DNA from: Panonychus citri
Lineage: Eukaryota; Arthropoda; Arachnida; Trombidiformes; Tetranychidae
Length of the DNA: 64,000 nucleotides
Assembly: GCF_014898815.1 (NCBI RefSeq)
Contig: NW_026515546.1
Span: forward strand, 2,776,501-2,840,500
Reading direction: 5' to 3'
Shown here: positions 52,158 through 64,000 of the stretch, piece after piece
Layout of the letters: the number at the start of each line of letters is the position of its first letter
Numbering within the stretch: position 1 is the first letter of the stretch
Position numbers and translations under genes: made by a program
The notes under the pieces: generated by a model
Seen by the model: the letters and a program-made list of their open reading frames with translations, nothing else
What the model was told of the DNA's origin: nothing
Databases searched by the model: none

Positions 52158-53851
52158 ATGTTTTCTAATAACAATCAAGAGGTTGGAGCATTGGTTGAAA
52201 AGATAACCACCTCTGGTCGAAAGGATCTTGACCAAGAATCATGGGAAAAGCTTAAACTGATCTGTAAACAAGAAGGTGATTCAGTTGTGGAGCAAATTTT
52301 TCACATGTTAACCTTTCAACTGTCCCGAGGTCATTCACAGATACGATTTTGTACCTTACTATTAATCGATGAGCTTTTCCGGCGATCTCATTGTTTCCGA
52401 AATCTTTTACTTCGTCACGACCATTTAAATAATTTCGTTGAACTAACCTTAGGATTGAATGAAGAGAAACCTTTACCTCCACCAAAGGCCTGGGCCAAAG
52501 ACTTGAAAAAAAAGTCCATCGAGTGTATTGACTTTTGGCACGATAAGTTCAAAGAGGATATCCATCATTGAAGAGTTTATATTCCCACTTTTCAACTAAT
52601 TGTATCAATTTCCGTCAACGGGAGATAGTCCGTCAAAATGAGAGAGCTGCAGTTGAAGCGGAGAGACAACGAGAATTGGAAACATTGAAGAGAAAGATGG
52701 AAAGAGTTAATCAAAGATTCGGTGAAATTAAAAGTTCATGTGAATCTCATATCGTTCAAATACTCAGTTGTTTCCAACTCTTGTATCCTGATATTCAAAA
52801 GGAAGATATTTTCAGGTATTCTGACAACTTTTCCTTAGAAATTCAACTTGAGGTTAACTAACTGTTCAGTAGAGGATTCAGAAATCTCGATAATCTGATC
52901 AGATGTACCGGTTACAGTTCGACCTTATATCGAAATTGTCAAAGATTCGGACAATGAAGGAGTTATTCAAAATCTTAAAGATGTTTATCATGATATTGTT
53001 ACTCATGGATTACCAAAGATTAAGACAATTTTAAAAGATATGGCGGAAGGACCAGAATTTTGTAAAGATGAGATGAAAGAAGCGATTGATTTGAAAAGTA
53101 AACTGTTAATCGCGATACAAAAGTTCATTGAGTTAAAAATAATCGATAAGCCGATTGACGAGGATCAAGAGTCTGAATCAAAGGATAAAAAAGTAAATTC
53201 ATCTGGAAACTTGAAGGTGGAAAATCTGATAACAATGATGATGAAGATACCGAGGAGGAGGACGAGGAGGAAGAAGATGATGAATTTGAGGAGGTACAAG
53301 AAAAGGAAGGACTCGAATCGATTATCCCTCAACATCGACTCAAAGAATATGGTATTAATCCTGGAGTGGAAATCGATCCTAATCAACCATGTTCTTCTCG
53401 AAGTTCAACTGGTACCATGTGTAAAGCTCCATTGCCGAATGGTAAACTATGTCCTCGCCGTGATGCTCGAAAATGTCCCTTCCATGGTCGTATTATACCT
53501 CGAAATGAAATGGGTGAACCTTTGAACGAAGAAGATAAAAAAACTGTCGAACCAAAGAAATCACCGGATGAGGAAGTTCCTGATTGGCAAGATCCAGAAT
53601 ATTTAAAAGACTTAGAAGCTCAAATTGGAATTGATCTAACGGTTCATAAGAAAGTTAAAGGTCAAAAGAAACGAATCAAAGTGAAAACACTTCAAGACAT
53701 TAAAACTTGCGACGAAACACCAAGGAAACGATTGAAGAGGCGAATCTTCAACAAAGATGCTCAAGAAAGATTAGCTCGAGATCTTGATCATATTGATGAA
53801 CGGAGATCACTACAGTTTGAAGATCAATGGAATTACGCTCTCAACAATTAA
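52158..53851 (+). CDS. UVSSA: UV-stimulated scaffold protein A (frame broken)
   Basis: Transcription-coupled repair factor that binds stalled RNA polymerase II and brings TFIIH and USP7. Three recognisable blocks lie in order. First, an N-terminal VHS-like helical domain (52158 onward; SREHS-like RGHSQIRFCTLLLIDELFRR). Second, a central Glu/Arg helix and a TFIIH-side segment (KEAIDLKSKLLIAIQKFIEL). Third, the conserved C-terminal DUF2043 region with its Cys/His cluster (MCKAPLPNGKLC..RKCPFHGRIIP) ending LQFEDQWNYALNN. An acidic run precedes EEVQEKEGLESIIPQHRLKE. The frame changes at about 52558, where DIHH-stop should read DYPSLKSLY, and again at about 53190-53228; each looks like one missing base. 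An intron probably starts at 52816 (TTTTCAG|GTATT), but its acceptor is unclear and the frame near 52870-52903 contains a TGA. About 560 aa if intact. Confidence 0.85.
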
Positions 53852-54196
53852 CCAAATATGCAAATTCACCAATCACCAGAAAGCTAATTGAAATACTACC
53901 AATCATTAAAATACCAACAAAATTATCGTTGGTTAATTTTAGTGTTTATTTTTACTCATCTATCAAGACCAAAAGGAGTAGGAGGAAGATGATTAAAGAT
54001 ACCATCATCTTTATATCCTCATCATCTTCATCATCATGTAAACACAGAGAGGAAACTAAATGATAAATAATTTTAATGTTATACAATTAGAAAGAAAATC
54101 GATAAAACTTTCAGGCCTAACCTGTTATCCACCAAAGTTGGTAAAAAGGATGAGGATGGAGAAGAGGAAATGATGATTAAAAAAAGAAAAGGTTAT

Positions 54197-54641
54197 AAAA
54201 ATATTTTCTAATTATGATAATTAATGTGGAAAGAAATTAATCTTTAAATAAGGCAAACCACTAATTGACTTGTAAATTGTATATTCAGCTGATCAGTTTA
54301 TTGGAAAAACAGGAAAAACGAAATATAGTTAAAAGTTTTTCGAGTAAATTAATCACACTGATTTAATTATCTTCCAGTTTTCTTACAAACCTACTTGTGC
54401 TGTTTTTTAATCTGTATCATAACATTAATTCTGGTTAATTGTCTTCGTTTTGTAACAAAGTTAATATAATAATTTCCTCATCTTTTTTATGTTATATCAT
54501 TTAGTTATAAATACAATTGATATGATTTATGATTTTGGTGCAAATGTTGAAAAGTGCCAATAAAAATATTTCCTAATTATGATAATTAATTTGGAAAGAA
54601 ATTAATCTTTAAATAAGTCAAACCACTAATTGACTTGTAAA
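54197..54641 (+). repeat. 80-bp direct repeat pair
   Basis: About 80 bp (AAAAATATTT..AATTGACTTGTAAA) occurs at 54197-54276 and again at 54562-54641 with a few substitutions, on the 3' side of the DEG/ENaC gene. I see no coding content. Confidence 0.85.
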
Positions 54642-54697
54642 ACAGACCACGAATATTAATAGTACCATTTGAAATGGTTCGAGCGACTGAGAATATT

Positions 54698-54703
54698 TTT
54701 ATT
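54698..54703 (-). terminator. Polyadenylation signal of DEG/ENaC gene
   Basis: AATAAA on the minus strand, about 24 bp beyond the stop codon at 54727. The position fits a short 3' UTR. Confidence 0.4.
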
Positions 54704-54726
54704 TTTTAATTCCTTCTTCTCGGACT

Positions 54727-55968
54727 TCAATTTTTCGATCTTAATTGAAGATTTCGTTTCGAGGCCACAAAAACTTTGTTCCGATCAATTTTTCTAAAAC
54801 TAGTAAACACAATAGTAAGTCCATCGAGAATGGATAATCCAAACCAAAGACCCAGAATACTACCAGTGTAAATAAGATATTCAGCCAGAGTAAATGCTGG
54901 ATAAGCTGTGGTTTTCTGGACAAATTCTGATGGACATTTTATGTTGAACATTTTGAATAATTCATCGTCACCTTCACCTTCACTTGCAATTTTCATTATC
55001 AACGACTGATCGTCCATCGATCGCCAGTTTATCGCATAAGATACACGTTCACATTCCGGTTGTTGGATCTTTTCTATGCAAAATTCGTATTGTTTTTCGT
55101 AATCGTTACCAGAAAAATCGAAAGTCCTGTTCGTATAGACAGAATACTTTTCCCATTCATGTAATGAGAATTTGCTCATGTAATTATTATTCTGCAATAG
55201 ACTTGATTCTATTATACATTCATGTAGTACTTTCAATCTATCATAATGACGACAGTTCGTTTCATATGGATATTCAAGTGATTTGACGATTGTCTTTCTA
55301 TACGTTAATGCGTGTGCTGAGACTTTCTCAGTAAATATGGTGTATTGTTCTGGATCTTCACGAGGATGAATGTTATGATCACTAAATCGCAATCCAAATG
55401 GAGTAAACGTTTGCAATGCAAAAACACCGTAATTGCCATTCGTCTCAAATTTTTGAACGCTGAAAATTTTACTGTTGTTGTTACATGCGATTCGAGAAAC
55501 GATAGAAAAAGAATCAAAATACAAGGTAACGTTACAAAAATCAATGCTAACGAGGTGATCTTCCCAAAATACTGCGTAATTCATTTTATTAAATAAGTTA
55601 AACTCATTAATGTCACTTATTGTAATGAATTCCAGAATATATGGCCAAAGTCGACTCATAACTGGAGCCAATTTTACACATTTATCGATCTCCGAATCAC
55701 CAGCGTCATAAGAAAGGCCAATTTTCTTTGTAATTACGTTGAAAATATCTAAAATTTTATCCGAATATCGGGAACAAAGTTGAGTCAAATTCATGGCAGA
55801 AGCCATCGGTACTAGTATATCGATTGCTGGTAACTCAACGGTTGTCAACGGTTCGTATGTAACATCGTTACGAACTTTAAAAGCGAAAAACTCACTGGTT
55901 ATAACGAACAATTGAATTGAACAACCAATTGAGCAGAACAATTTAACAAATAATGTTAATTTCACCAT
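54727..55968 (-). CDS. DEG/ENaC family sodium channel subunit
   Basis: Amiloride-sensitive-type cation channel subunit of the plasma membrane with two TM segments and a large ectodomain. Uninterrupted 413-aa frame. TM1 is near the N-terminus (FCSIGCSIQLFVITSEFFAF, about residues 10-30). The post-TM1 segment has PAIDILVP in the place of the usual FPAVTIC motif. The ectodomain has NGNYGVFALQTFTPFGLRFS, SLEYPYETNCRHYD and PECERVSYA. TM2 (TGSILGLWFGLSILDGLTIV) has the G-x-S selectivity motif (GLS) and the GLW typical of the family. It is shorter than most members (500-700 aa), has few ectodomain Cys and lacks the cytoplasmic His-Gly segment before TM1, so an upstream exon may be missing. Tetranychus has a large DEG/ENaC expansion that includes divergent members like this. 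Confidence 0.85.
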   Translation of the reverse strand: MVKLTLFVKLFCSIGCSIQLFVITSEFFAFKVRNDVTYEPLTTVELPAIDILVPMASAMNLTQLCSRYSDKILDIFNVITKKIGLSYDAGDSEIDKCVKLAPVMSRLWPYILEFITISDINEFNLFNKMNYAVFWEDHLVSIDFCNVTLYFDSFSIVSRIACNNNSKIFSVQKFETNGNYGVFALQTFTPFGLRFSDHNIHPREDPEQYTIFTEKVSAHALTYRKTIVKSLEYPYETNCRHYDRLKVLHECIIESSLLQNNNYMSKFSLHEWEKYSVYTNRTFDFSGNDYEKQYEFCIEKIQQPECERVSYAINWRSMDDQSLIMKIASEGEGDDELFKMFNIKCPSEFVQKTTAYPAFTLAEYLIYTGSILGLWFGLSILDGLTIVFTSFRKIDRNKVFVASKRNLQLRSKN

Positions 55969-56370
55969 TTTTCGCGTAGAATAATGATAAATGATTGAGA
56001 ATTAATGATTTAACATCTAGTGTAACAATTAATTTGTCGAATTGAAGTGAATCTGTTTTTATCGACTTTTGGAGATTTAATAATTAGCTGAAAAGAAAAT
56101 CAATCGATTCTTTTAATTATCAAAAGATAATGATGATAAAATAACTTTTAGATATTAATAAATTGATTCGATTCTTCAATTGTGTTAATCACTGGAGAGA
56201 GTTGATCATTATTGTTAATCAAAAGTTAATTGCAATCGTTTTGTAACAAAGTGAAAATAATTTCCTCATCTTTTTAATGTATTACAATTCAATCACATAA
56301 TTGGTACGATTTTTGAAGCAAACGTTGAAAAGGGCTAATAAAACACGGATACTAATACAGTCATCTCCAT

Positions 56371-56994
56371 ACATTATTTTGTTATCTTCGACAGATTCTC
56401 AATTTCTCGATAGTTTATCGCATAAGATACACGTTCACATTCCGGTTCTCGAATCTTTCTTACGCAATATTCGTAATATTTCCTGTAATTCTCTTCAAAA
56501 GAAGAATGGGAAGTGCTGTTCGTATTGTTAGAATATAATGGAAATTTACTCAGGCGATTCTTATTCTTAGAAAGCGTCAATTCTATTATTCATTCATTAA
56601 GTGTTCTCAGTCTATGATAATGACGAGAGTTCGTTTCATATGGATATTCAAGTGATTTGACGATTGTCTTTCTATACGATAATGCGTGTGCTGAGACTTT
56701 CTCAGTAAATATGGTGTATTGGTCTGGATCTTCATAGGGATGAATGTTATGATCACTAAATCGCAATCCAAACGGAGTAAAAGTTCTTAAAATTAAAATA
56801 CCGTAATTGCCATTCGTTTCTAATTTTTTCGTGTGGAAAAGTTTACCGTTAACTCTACAATCAAGTCCTGTAACAATCGCAACAGAATCAAAATACAAGG
56901 TAACGTTACAAAATTTAATGATATCTTACGTAATTTCCCAAAGAACTTCAAATTTCATTTTATCGAACAAGTTGAGCTCTTTCATTTCTCTCAT
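56371..56994 (-). pseudogene. DEG/ENaC pseudogene
   Basis: Degenerate copy of the neighbouring channel gene. Shared blocks include FCNVTLYFDS, LETNGNYGILILRTFTPFGL, FTEKVSAHAL and PECERVSYAINYRE. In-frame stops occur at about 56929 (TAA after WEIT) and about 56589 (TGA where the intact gene has Cys in LHEC). The first TM region and the whole second TM region are missing, so it cannot make a channel. Many substitutions suggest it is older than an assembly artefact. Confidence 0.85.
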
Positions 56995-57772
56995 GTCGAC
57001 AAATCACCGATCACAAGCTGAATTTAAATTTTGAATTTAGCGCGAAATAGGCAAATAATATGTCGAATTGAAGTAAAGTCTTTTAATTTGTCAACTTTTA
57101 GAGCGGAATCAACAATTAATAACAAGATTTTTTTAATAGCAATTGAAGATCTTTGAATGATTCACTAATTAGTATTTTATTGATGGATTTGAAAGAAAAC
57201 GATTCTCTTATTAAATGATGACAAAATATCTTTTAAATTAATTGCTCCGATTCTCATTAATTTATGAAATGGATTTATGACAATTGCATCATTGCCGTTT
57301 GTTTATCAACCATCTTATTAATTTCTCTAATTTGATTGCAACAATTAATCAATATAAAGACCAGTTTTCTTTATGTTCACCACTCATGCTTTGGATAAGG
57401 AAAAAAAATTGTTAATTATTTGGTTACAATGACAATAATCAACTAACCATGAAGATAATTAAACACTAGAGTAATTAAAGGTTACGATTATTAATAATTT
57501 TGGAATAATTTTAATTATAAATAAATTAAATTTATACTGTCGTTGATTAGTTTAATCACTAGGTAATTAAATTAAAAGCCTCCACTATCCAATGATTTAA
57601 ACTAACAAACTAACAATTCAAATTAACTGTAGACTAATTTAAAAAGTTTGTTTAATCAATTGGAAATAATTTTCACTCTCAATTGTACTAATAATAAAAC
57701 ACTTAATTGGTTATGATTAAACTCGTAATGTTAATCACTGGAGAGAGTTGGATCATTACTGTTAATCAAAAG

Positions 57773-60700
57773 TTTTCTCTTCTCAGATAGAAATCATCAA
57801 CAATTAACTAATCATCATCAGAGAGAGCAAAAGGTTTCCCATTGATTTTGATGGTTGAATGAAGAGGGAAAAAAGTGATTGTCACAATTTAAGTGGAAAA
57901 GGAAAATAAATAAATCATTAAGACTTTAATTCCTTGTAACTTGTTACATTACCAATGGACTGGAAGATGAGAAGATGATGAAATATCATCTTCTTCTCAT
58001 CTTCATCACCATGGGAAGTGGACAAAGGATGGACATGGTGAAAAAAGAGGTTAGACAAAAATTCTGTTGATATTATATGATTATCATTATTTTCCGTTCC
58101 AACGATATTGATAATCACACCCAATAGAAAGGTAAAGATGAAGATGTAACCATTTGCTCATGATCTTCATCTTCTTCTTATCATCATCATCATCATTTAG
58201 TTTCCATGGATCAATCAAGTAAAAAGCATCATCATCAGAAAAAAAGTTCCATCAGAATCAAAAGGAAAGAAAAAAAATTCTCAATATTTTCATTCCAAAA
58301 ATAGGGAATCATGTTTATCTTACCTGAAGAGATACTTATACTCGTTATTATTATTGTTTTGATTTTCATCTTCATCATCATGATTATATTGTAATCTATT
58401 GATTATTTGGGTGAAACCATTAATATAATAATATTGTATTCGCTTGGTAAAGGAAACGGTTTTTCATTCCAATTCTGATTTTGGTTGGAATAAAAATCCA
58501 ATATTTTTTTTAGCTTTTCTTTTCATTCAGGATAATCTATTTTTCCATGAATTTCAAGCGATTCTGTTATCGTCAGCATTTGTTATTTTCATCCGTTATT
58601 AAGATTCAAGGTTAATCATCATCATGTAAAACTCATAATTTAACTTTAATTTCAATTGATTTGTTTCCTGATTCAATAATGAATCTAATATGAGTTATAA
58701 CATTTTTCAAGAACTTTCAGATTATCATGAAAGGAAAAGAAATAAAAAAATTTTCTTCTCTTTCTCAAAGTTATCATTATATGAATTCTTATGGAAAAAT
58801 TCATATATATTCATTCATTTGTTCAAAGTTCGTGTTCATTATCATGATGTTGATATTTTTGACAGTTACTATTTGAGTGTACTCACAATGAGTAAATGAT
58901 AATCATGATGATTAAGCTTGAATGATCCTGGAAAAGATCATGTTAGTTATCATGAAGATACTCAGATAATAATGATTATGATTAAAATGTTGAAACCACT
59001 AAAATGTTGTCACAAAACAATTAATCTAATAAAGATTTAGATGAGATTAAAGGGATCAAGTTGATTGTTACCTGATTGTAGTCATTAAATTGTTGCAATA
59101 GTTAAATCAACTAACCTTTGATTATTTCATTTCGTCAGGCGAAAGGGTTTAATTGTTGATGACAGTGATTTGATTACATTTGATTGATTAGATTAAGTAT
59201 AATTTAACTTTTGAATGAATTAAGATGAAATTAAGTCAACTTGAAGTTTAACTAATTGTTACTAATATTTGTAATGGTGATGATTAGTTCAATTGTCTAG
59301 TTGATTATATCTGAGTAAATGATCAATGATGAAATTGAAATCCATCAGATATCGTTAGATATATTATATCAAATGAACCAGAATAAGTTATCATGGTGGT
59401 GTTGATAATGCTGATGAAGATGAGGATGATAATGTTGTCCATTGTGTTACAGGAAGGATGAGGAAGATAAAAATGGAATGAATCAAAAGATGATCATGGA
59501 AATGATTTGATGCGAAACAATCGATGATATTGAAGATGAGAAATATAATGATGATAATACACATAAGTCAACAAAGAAGATGATCAATTGATGATGATGG
59601 AGAGAGAAAAAAGTTCTGAAAAAAGAAATCAGAGGAAAAAGTTCAGATAGAAACTCAGAATAAGGTGGAAAAGAAAAGAAAGTTATTTTTTCCTTCTAAA
59701 TAGTAACAGAATAAATATGTAATCTGATCAGCATTTCAAATCGTTCATGATGATACTCAGAACTTATTGAATGAAATTATACTTAAAGATGAAGTTGAGA
59801 TGATGAAGATGATTAAATGATCATTTTATCATCATTTTGATTGTTTAATTTTCTTACCTTTCATGTTGATCTTCATCTTTATCTGGATTCTTTTTTCTTA
59901 TCATCTCATGGATCAAGGTGAGTTTCGAGAGGTGGAAGATGAAGATGATGATGATAACCTTTATTTTCTCATCCAGTAAACTTTCATCATTCATCCTGAA
60001 TTCTGAAGTAACTATTCAGTTTCTTATTGAACTTTTTTTTCTCTTTTTCTTTCTTTCATCTTAACTCATTCAGATGAAGATGAGAATCAGCGGGTGAAGA
60101 TGAAGATAAAAAAAAGATAAAAGGAGAGAAAGATTGATGGTCAATTGTCGAATACAAGATAAATTCTACACAAGAGAAATTCACTTGTGACACTCTTGAA
60201 AAGTTCTCACAAGTTCGAAAGTTCTGATCGTAACTTCGTTTTTTTTTACTTTCGAGCAAAGTTTTTTTTTCTATCTCTCTCTCTCTCTCTCTCTCCGTAT
60301 GGTCACAATTTCCTCGAATTCAATTGGAAATTAACTGTAATGATCTAATCATCATGAAGATAATAAAATATTCAAAGATGAGTGATAAGCTTTCATCGAG
60401 TTTCATCCCAAAGATATGAAGAAAAGTATTGAAAAAAAAAGTTCGAGAAAAATTTTCGAGACAATTTTTCAGCTCATCGATCAATTTTGAACACCAAAGG
60501 ACAATTTCAGCTCTATTACTCTAATCATGATTATAATAGCACACTGATTATATTAGATTTAATCATCATCATATTCACCCTCAATGAGATCATCTTTCAA
60601 AGGGAGACACCGAGAAAAAAAATGAAAACAAAAAAGTTCTGAGTGGGTGGTTATGATTAATACTCTAGTGACAATCATGATATTATCATTAGAAACTGTT

Positions 60701-63700
60701 AACATCATCATAATTAAATTATTTCAACAATTGAAAACTTCATCACTTTTAGCTGAATCATTTTGCCTGATAAAAAAATCCTTCCCACCTCCTCCATGAT
60801 GATTTAAACAAAACTTTGAACATGAAACCGGAACCAAGAACAACAAACAACAACAACAATTTAAGTTAATCAATGGCGGACAATTAAATCAAAGAGATTA
60901 ACTTTTATTATACCAAATAAAAAAGATCTGAAAATAGATTATCATGTTTAGTTGAACAATAAAATCTGTTAATTTAATCTAATAGATCCCATGTAAGGGA
61001 TAAATTACCATGAAAAATGAATGGTTATGTGAATAAGTGAAAACGGTTACATGAATACCAGAATTTTCAACTGAATTGAATGAGCTAAATTCTGAGAGAA
61101 TTCAAATTGAATCAAGTTAACCATCTAACATGTAATTTTCAACCTTCAACCTTGTTCCACACATTATATATACTCCATGTTCATGTATTATAATATCAAG
61201 TTGATGAATAGTTAATGACTGAAACTACCAATTAACTGTTCGTAATCAACATGAGCAACATGGAAACTGAACTGAAACAAACTTGAGGAGATAAACTTGA
61301 TTAACGCGTTAATATATTAATAACCAAAGCGTAATTATTATATTATCATGATTAGCGTTTCCTTTCATACCTGAGAAAGTTAATTCATCCTCTTTTTTTT
61401 TTGCTGAATTTTGTTTATTTATATTGTTCATTTAACATGACGAATATCATGTTGATAGCAAAAAGAATTAGGTTAAAATTTCAACAGAAAGAAGATTAAA
61501 ATTGATATGATTCTTTAATCGTAATATATGAGGTATTATTCAATTCTGAATTTTATTAGTTTTTACTTCTCATGAATATGAGAAATTATCGTTACTAGTA
61601 GTTACTAGTTATTAGAATAGCGATTCTCAGGTGAGAGAAATTGGTTTATTCCAATTTACTGGTTAGTTGATTGTTGGAGGAATTAACTTTGTCCAATTGC
61701 CATTCAAGTGACACCATTGGAATTATCTGATTATAATGATGGCGATTTGTATGCTATCATGAATATGATAAAAGCTTCTGAGTAAATATGAGTTTAAAAA
61801 GCTAAATGAGAATAGTAATGAAATAAACAATATCAAATGAACTGGGAAGGAAAAAAAAATAATCACCAGAATTGATAAAATCTCATGAGGCTGAATGAAG
61901 GTAAGAAAAATAGATTCTCTTTTATTTTATCAAATATTATTAGTATTTATTATTATCAGTAACCAAGTTAACTCCCAGTTGTAATTCCGAGGATCACCAT
62001 GAAGATAATGATCATCACCATGATGATAATGATCATCACCATGATGATAATGATCATCACCATGATGATGATGATGATGATGATAACCATGAGACAGAAA
62101 ATATCCAGGATATACATTTACGAGGAATCATGATAATGAAATTGAAGGGAAACTTTGTTATTTTTTTTTATTATTATTTCGAAATGATGATTTCTTTTTA
62201 CCTTTTTATCCCCAATTCTCAACCCTTCAGATGAACAATTTTTACCATAAGCATCATCATCATCATGGAAACTCAAGATTATATAAATCATCTGAAACTC
62301 TGAATCATTATAAAAATGATGATAAAGAGATAAATTCTGCAATTGGAACAATTTCCTTGTCAGAATTCATGAGATATCTCATTGAATAAAAAACAGAATG
62401 GTTAGATTTTCATGGAGATTTTTTTTCCCTCTCCCACCCTTCCAACCTTCATCCACTCCACATCCTCCACCAAGAACAATATAAATATACATTTTATTAT
62501 TATTATTATTATTATCTACTTGGAGTATTATTTGTTTACCTGGAAGAGAAAAATTCAAATTTTCATCTCAATCAACTGAACCCTTTTCACATTATGAACA
62601 TCGGGTGTGTCAATTTGCTATTCAAAATTGTTTTCCAATGAATTAGATATTTATTTATTGGGTTATATTAAATTTCACCCAAGTGATAAAATTGAATTAT
62701 CATGTTGAATCAATAATAATATTCCGATTGGACCCAATGTCCAGTCTCTGTATTGTTTCAACCTTGAGGATAAATATGATCACATCATTCAGATAATATC
62801 TGAGTTGGTCAACTGTTAACTTTCAACCAACTGACCATCATTGATTAGCCAATTGTCCTGTTTTCCTTAAATTAAGCAACTTGATTATCTTGATTATAAT
62901 TGTGTCTTTTTCATTTCAAATCACGTAATCCCTTTAATCAGTTAAATATGTGAGTTAATCATTGTCATGATGTTTAATAATTGTAACGACTCTCCTATTG
63001 ATGATATTGTTGAAAGCAATTGTTAGTAATCAGTGATGATCATGATAATCAAGCAACCGGATCAATGAATTATTTTTATCTCGTTAATTTGATTATTGAT
63101 TGTTAATAACAGTTTCTTTTGCTTTCCTCATTGTCATTTAATCAGTAATCAGCTGAATACCTTTAATCATTTAGTCAGATCGACTAATTCATTTTCAATT
63201 TTCACTCAAGTTTCATTTGAATATCTCATGAAATTGAATCATGTATATGATTTGAGATTCAAATGATTAGCTAATCTAGTTAGTTAATCAATCACAATCA
63301 AAATTTAATATCTACAATACCAGATGATGAGTGATTAACTTTCAAGTTGCTATCAAGATTAATAAAGTTTAATTCACAGTTAATTGTTGAAAGTTTTGTT
63401 GTTTCATTTTCTTCTCGCGAATTGAATTAAATCAAACTGTGCGATAATCAAGAAACAACAATCAAATTTAATCATTTGTTGAGACTTGAGATTTCCTAAT
63501 GATTGTTATGTTAATGACAATCAACTTGTAGGATTATTTAAATTACTTATTATCCCTTGAGGTGATAATCAAATTAACAACAATCAATCAAGTTGATACT
63601 TAATTCATCTGGTTGATTATTGACGTCAACGAACCACAAATCAAAGTGAAACTGGTTAATTTAAATTCACTTGATTAAATCAATTGACGTAATCAGTTAA

Positions 63701-64000
63701 AGTTAATTGTTGCCAAAAGCTTAACAATCAGAGCGCCAGCAATCATCATGATAATATTAATCATAACAATTACTGTTCAAATTTAAATGATCACTTTTAA
63801 TTGTTACTTAATCGCCAATGATAATATATGAAAATATTTGAACAATTAACTTTAATGATGAAAGGATTGGGAATATAAATGATCTTATCAATGATGATTA
63901 ACTGATCAATTGTGATCATAATCAGGTAATTGTTTCACTGGAAACATTAACAATCAACGTAAGTTATTAAAAGGTTAATATAATGATCAACTTGCCTGAA
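57773..64000. other. Gene-poor AT-rich region
   Basis: No supportable gene. (GAT)n/(CAT)n clusters are frequent, a (CT)n run lies near 60270 and a 21-bp tandem repeat near 61992. Open frames such as 60056-60259 (-) and 62118-62351 (-) are low-complexity. As at the left end, it may be intergenic or intronic to a gene outside the window. Confidence 0.5.
61992..62075. repeat. 21-bp tandem repeat
   Basis: About four units of ATCATCACCATGATGATAATG, grading into (GAT)n on the right. The unit contains the self-complementary TCATCACCATGATGA, so each unit can form a small hairpin. Confidence 0.85.

Larger units (their letters stand above)
54430..57772 (-). repeat. Tandem duplication unit carrying DEG/ENaC gene and pseudogene
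   Basis: Two diverged units, about 54430-56220 and 56240-57772. Matching 3' flanks read CGTTTTGTAACAAAG..TTTCCTCATCTTTTT..GTTGAAAAG (about 54447 and 56238). Matching 5' flanks read GTCGAATTGAAGT (about 56036 and 57061) and TTAATCACTGGAGAGAGTT (about 56185 and 57730). The gene in the second unit has decayed. Confidence 0.75.

Noticed and set aside
54984..55596. Plus-strand frames opposite the DEG/ENaC gene
   Set aside because: They are antisense shadows; the minus-strand frame has the channel motifs and is longer.
1..64000. tRNA, rRNA, CRISPR or intact transposon
   Set aside because: I found no tRNA-like TpsiC-loop context, no rRNA core sequence, no regularly spaced repeats with unique spacers, and no transposase or reverse-transcriptase reading frame.

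Overview
The window looks like nuclear DNA from a small-genome arthropod, most likely an acariform (spider-mite-like) chelicerate. It is very AT-rich, with long stretches built from short words such as ACAATTAA/TTAATTGT, ATCATGAT, (GAT)n and (CT)n. Its protein-coding genes are animal genes split by GT..AG introns. A CCHamide neuropeptide gene points to an arthropod. A locally duplicating DEG/ENaC channel fits the large DEG/ENaC expansion known from Tetranychus. The species assignment is inference.

Layout. 1-6922: no supportable gene. 6923-9205: mitochondrial ferredoxin FDX2 (-) and phosphomannomutase (+), head to head. 10927-12687: SUN-domain nuclear-envelope protein (-), with one apparent 1-base frameshift. 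13886-37049: a 9-exon class B (secretin-family) neuropeptide GPCR (+). Its 6.4-kb fifth intron contains, on the opposite strand, a CCHamide precursor gene. 38892-44769: a GATA-factor locus. It holds one two-finger GATA gene whose N-finger exon is tandemly duplicated, and then a roughly 3.3-kb palindrome whose two arms each carry a GATA-like gene with a degenerate finger. 46536-48092: importin alpha (KPNA3/4 type, +). 49409-51240: mitochondrial AGXT2-like aminotransferase (-). 52158-53851: UVSSA, a transcription-coupled repair factor (+), with frame breaks. 54727-55968: DEG/ENaC channel (-), followed by its tandem pseudogene copy (56371-56994). 57800-64000: no supportable gene.

Most genes are unrelated housekeeping genes arranged head to head with short shared upstream regions (FDX2/PMM, SUN/GPCR, AGXT2/UVSSA). 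Near-matches to the CTCF core motif sit in the upstream regions of FDX2/PMM, SUN/GPCR and importin alpha, all in the same orientation.

The most unusual parts are the GATA palindrome, the N-finger tandem duplication, the nested neuropeptide gene, the CTCF-like motifs and a recurring noncoding word AAAAAAGTTCTGA. Several otherwise conserved genes carry breaks that each look like a single lost base. This makes residual assembly errors a serious alternative to real gene decay.
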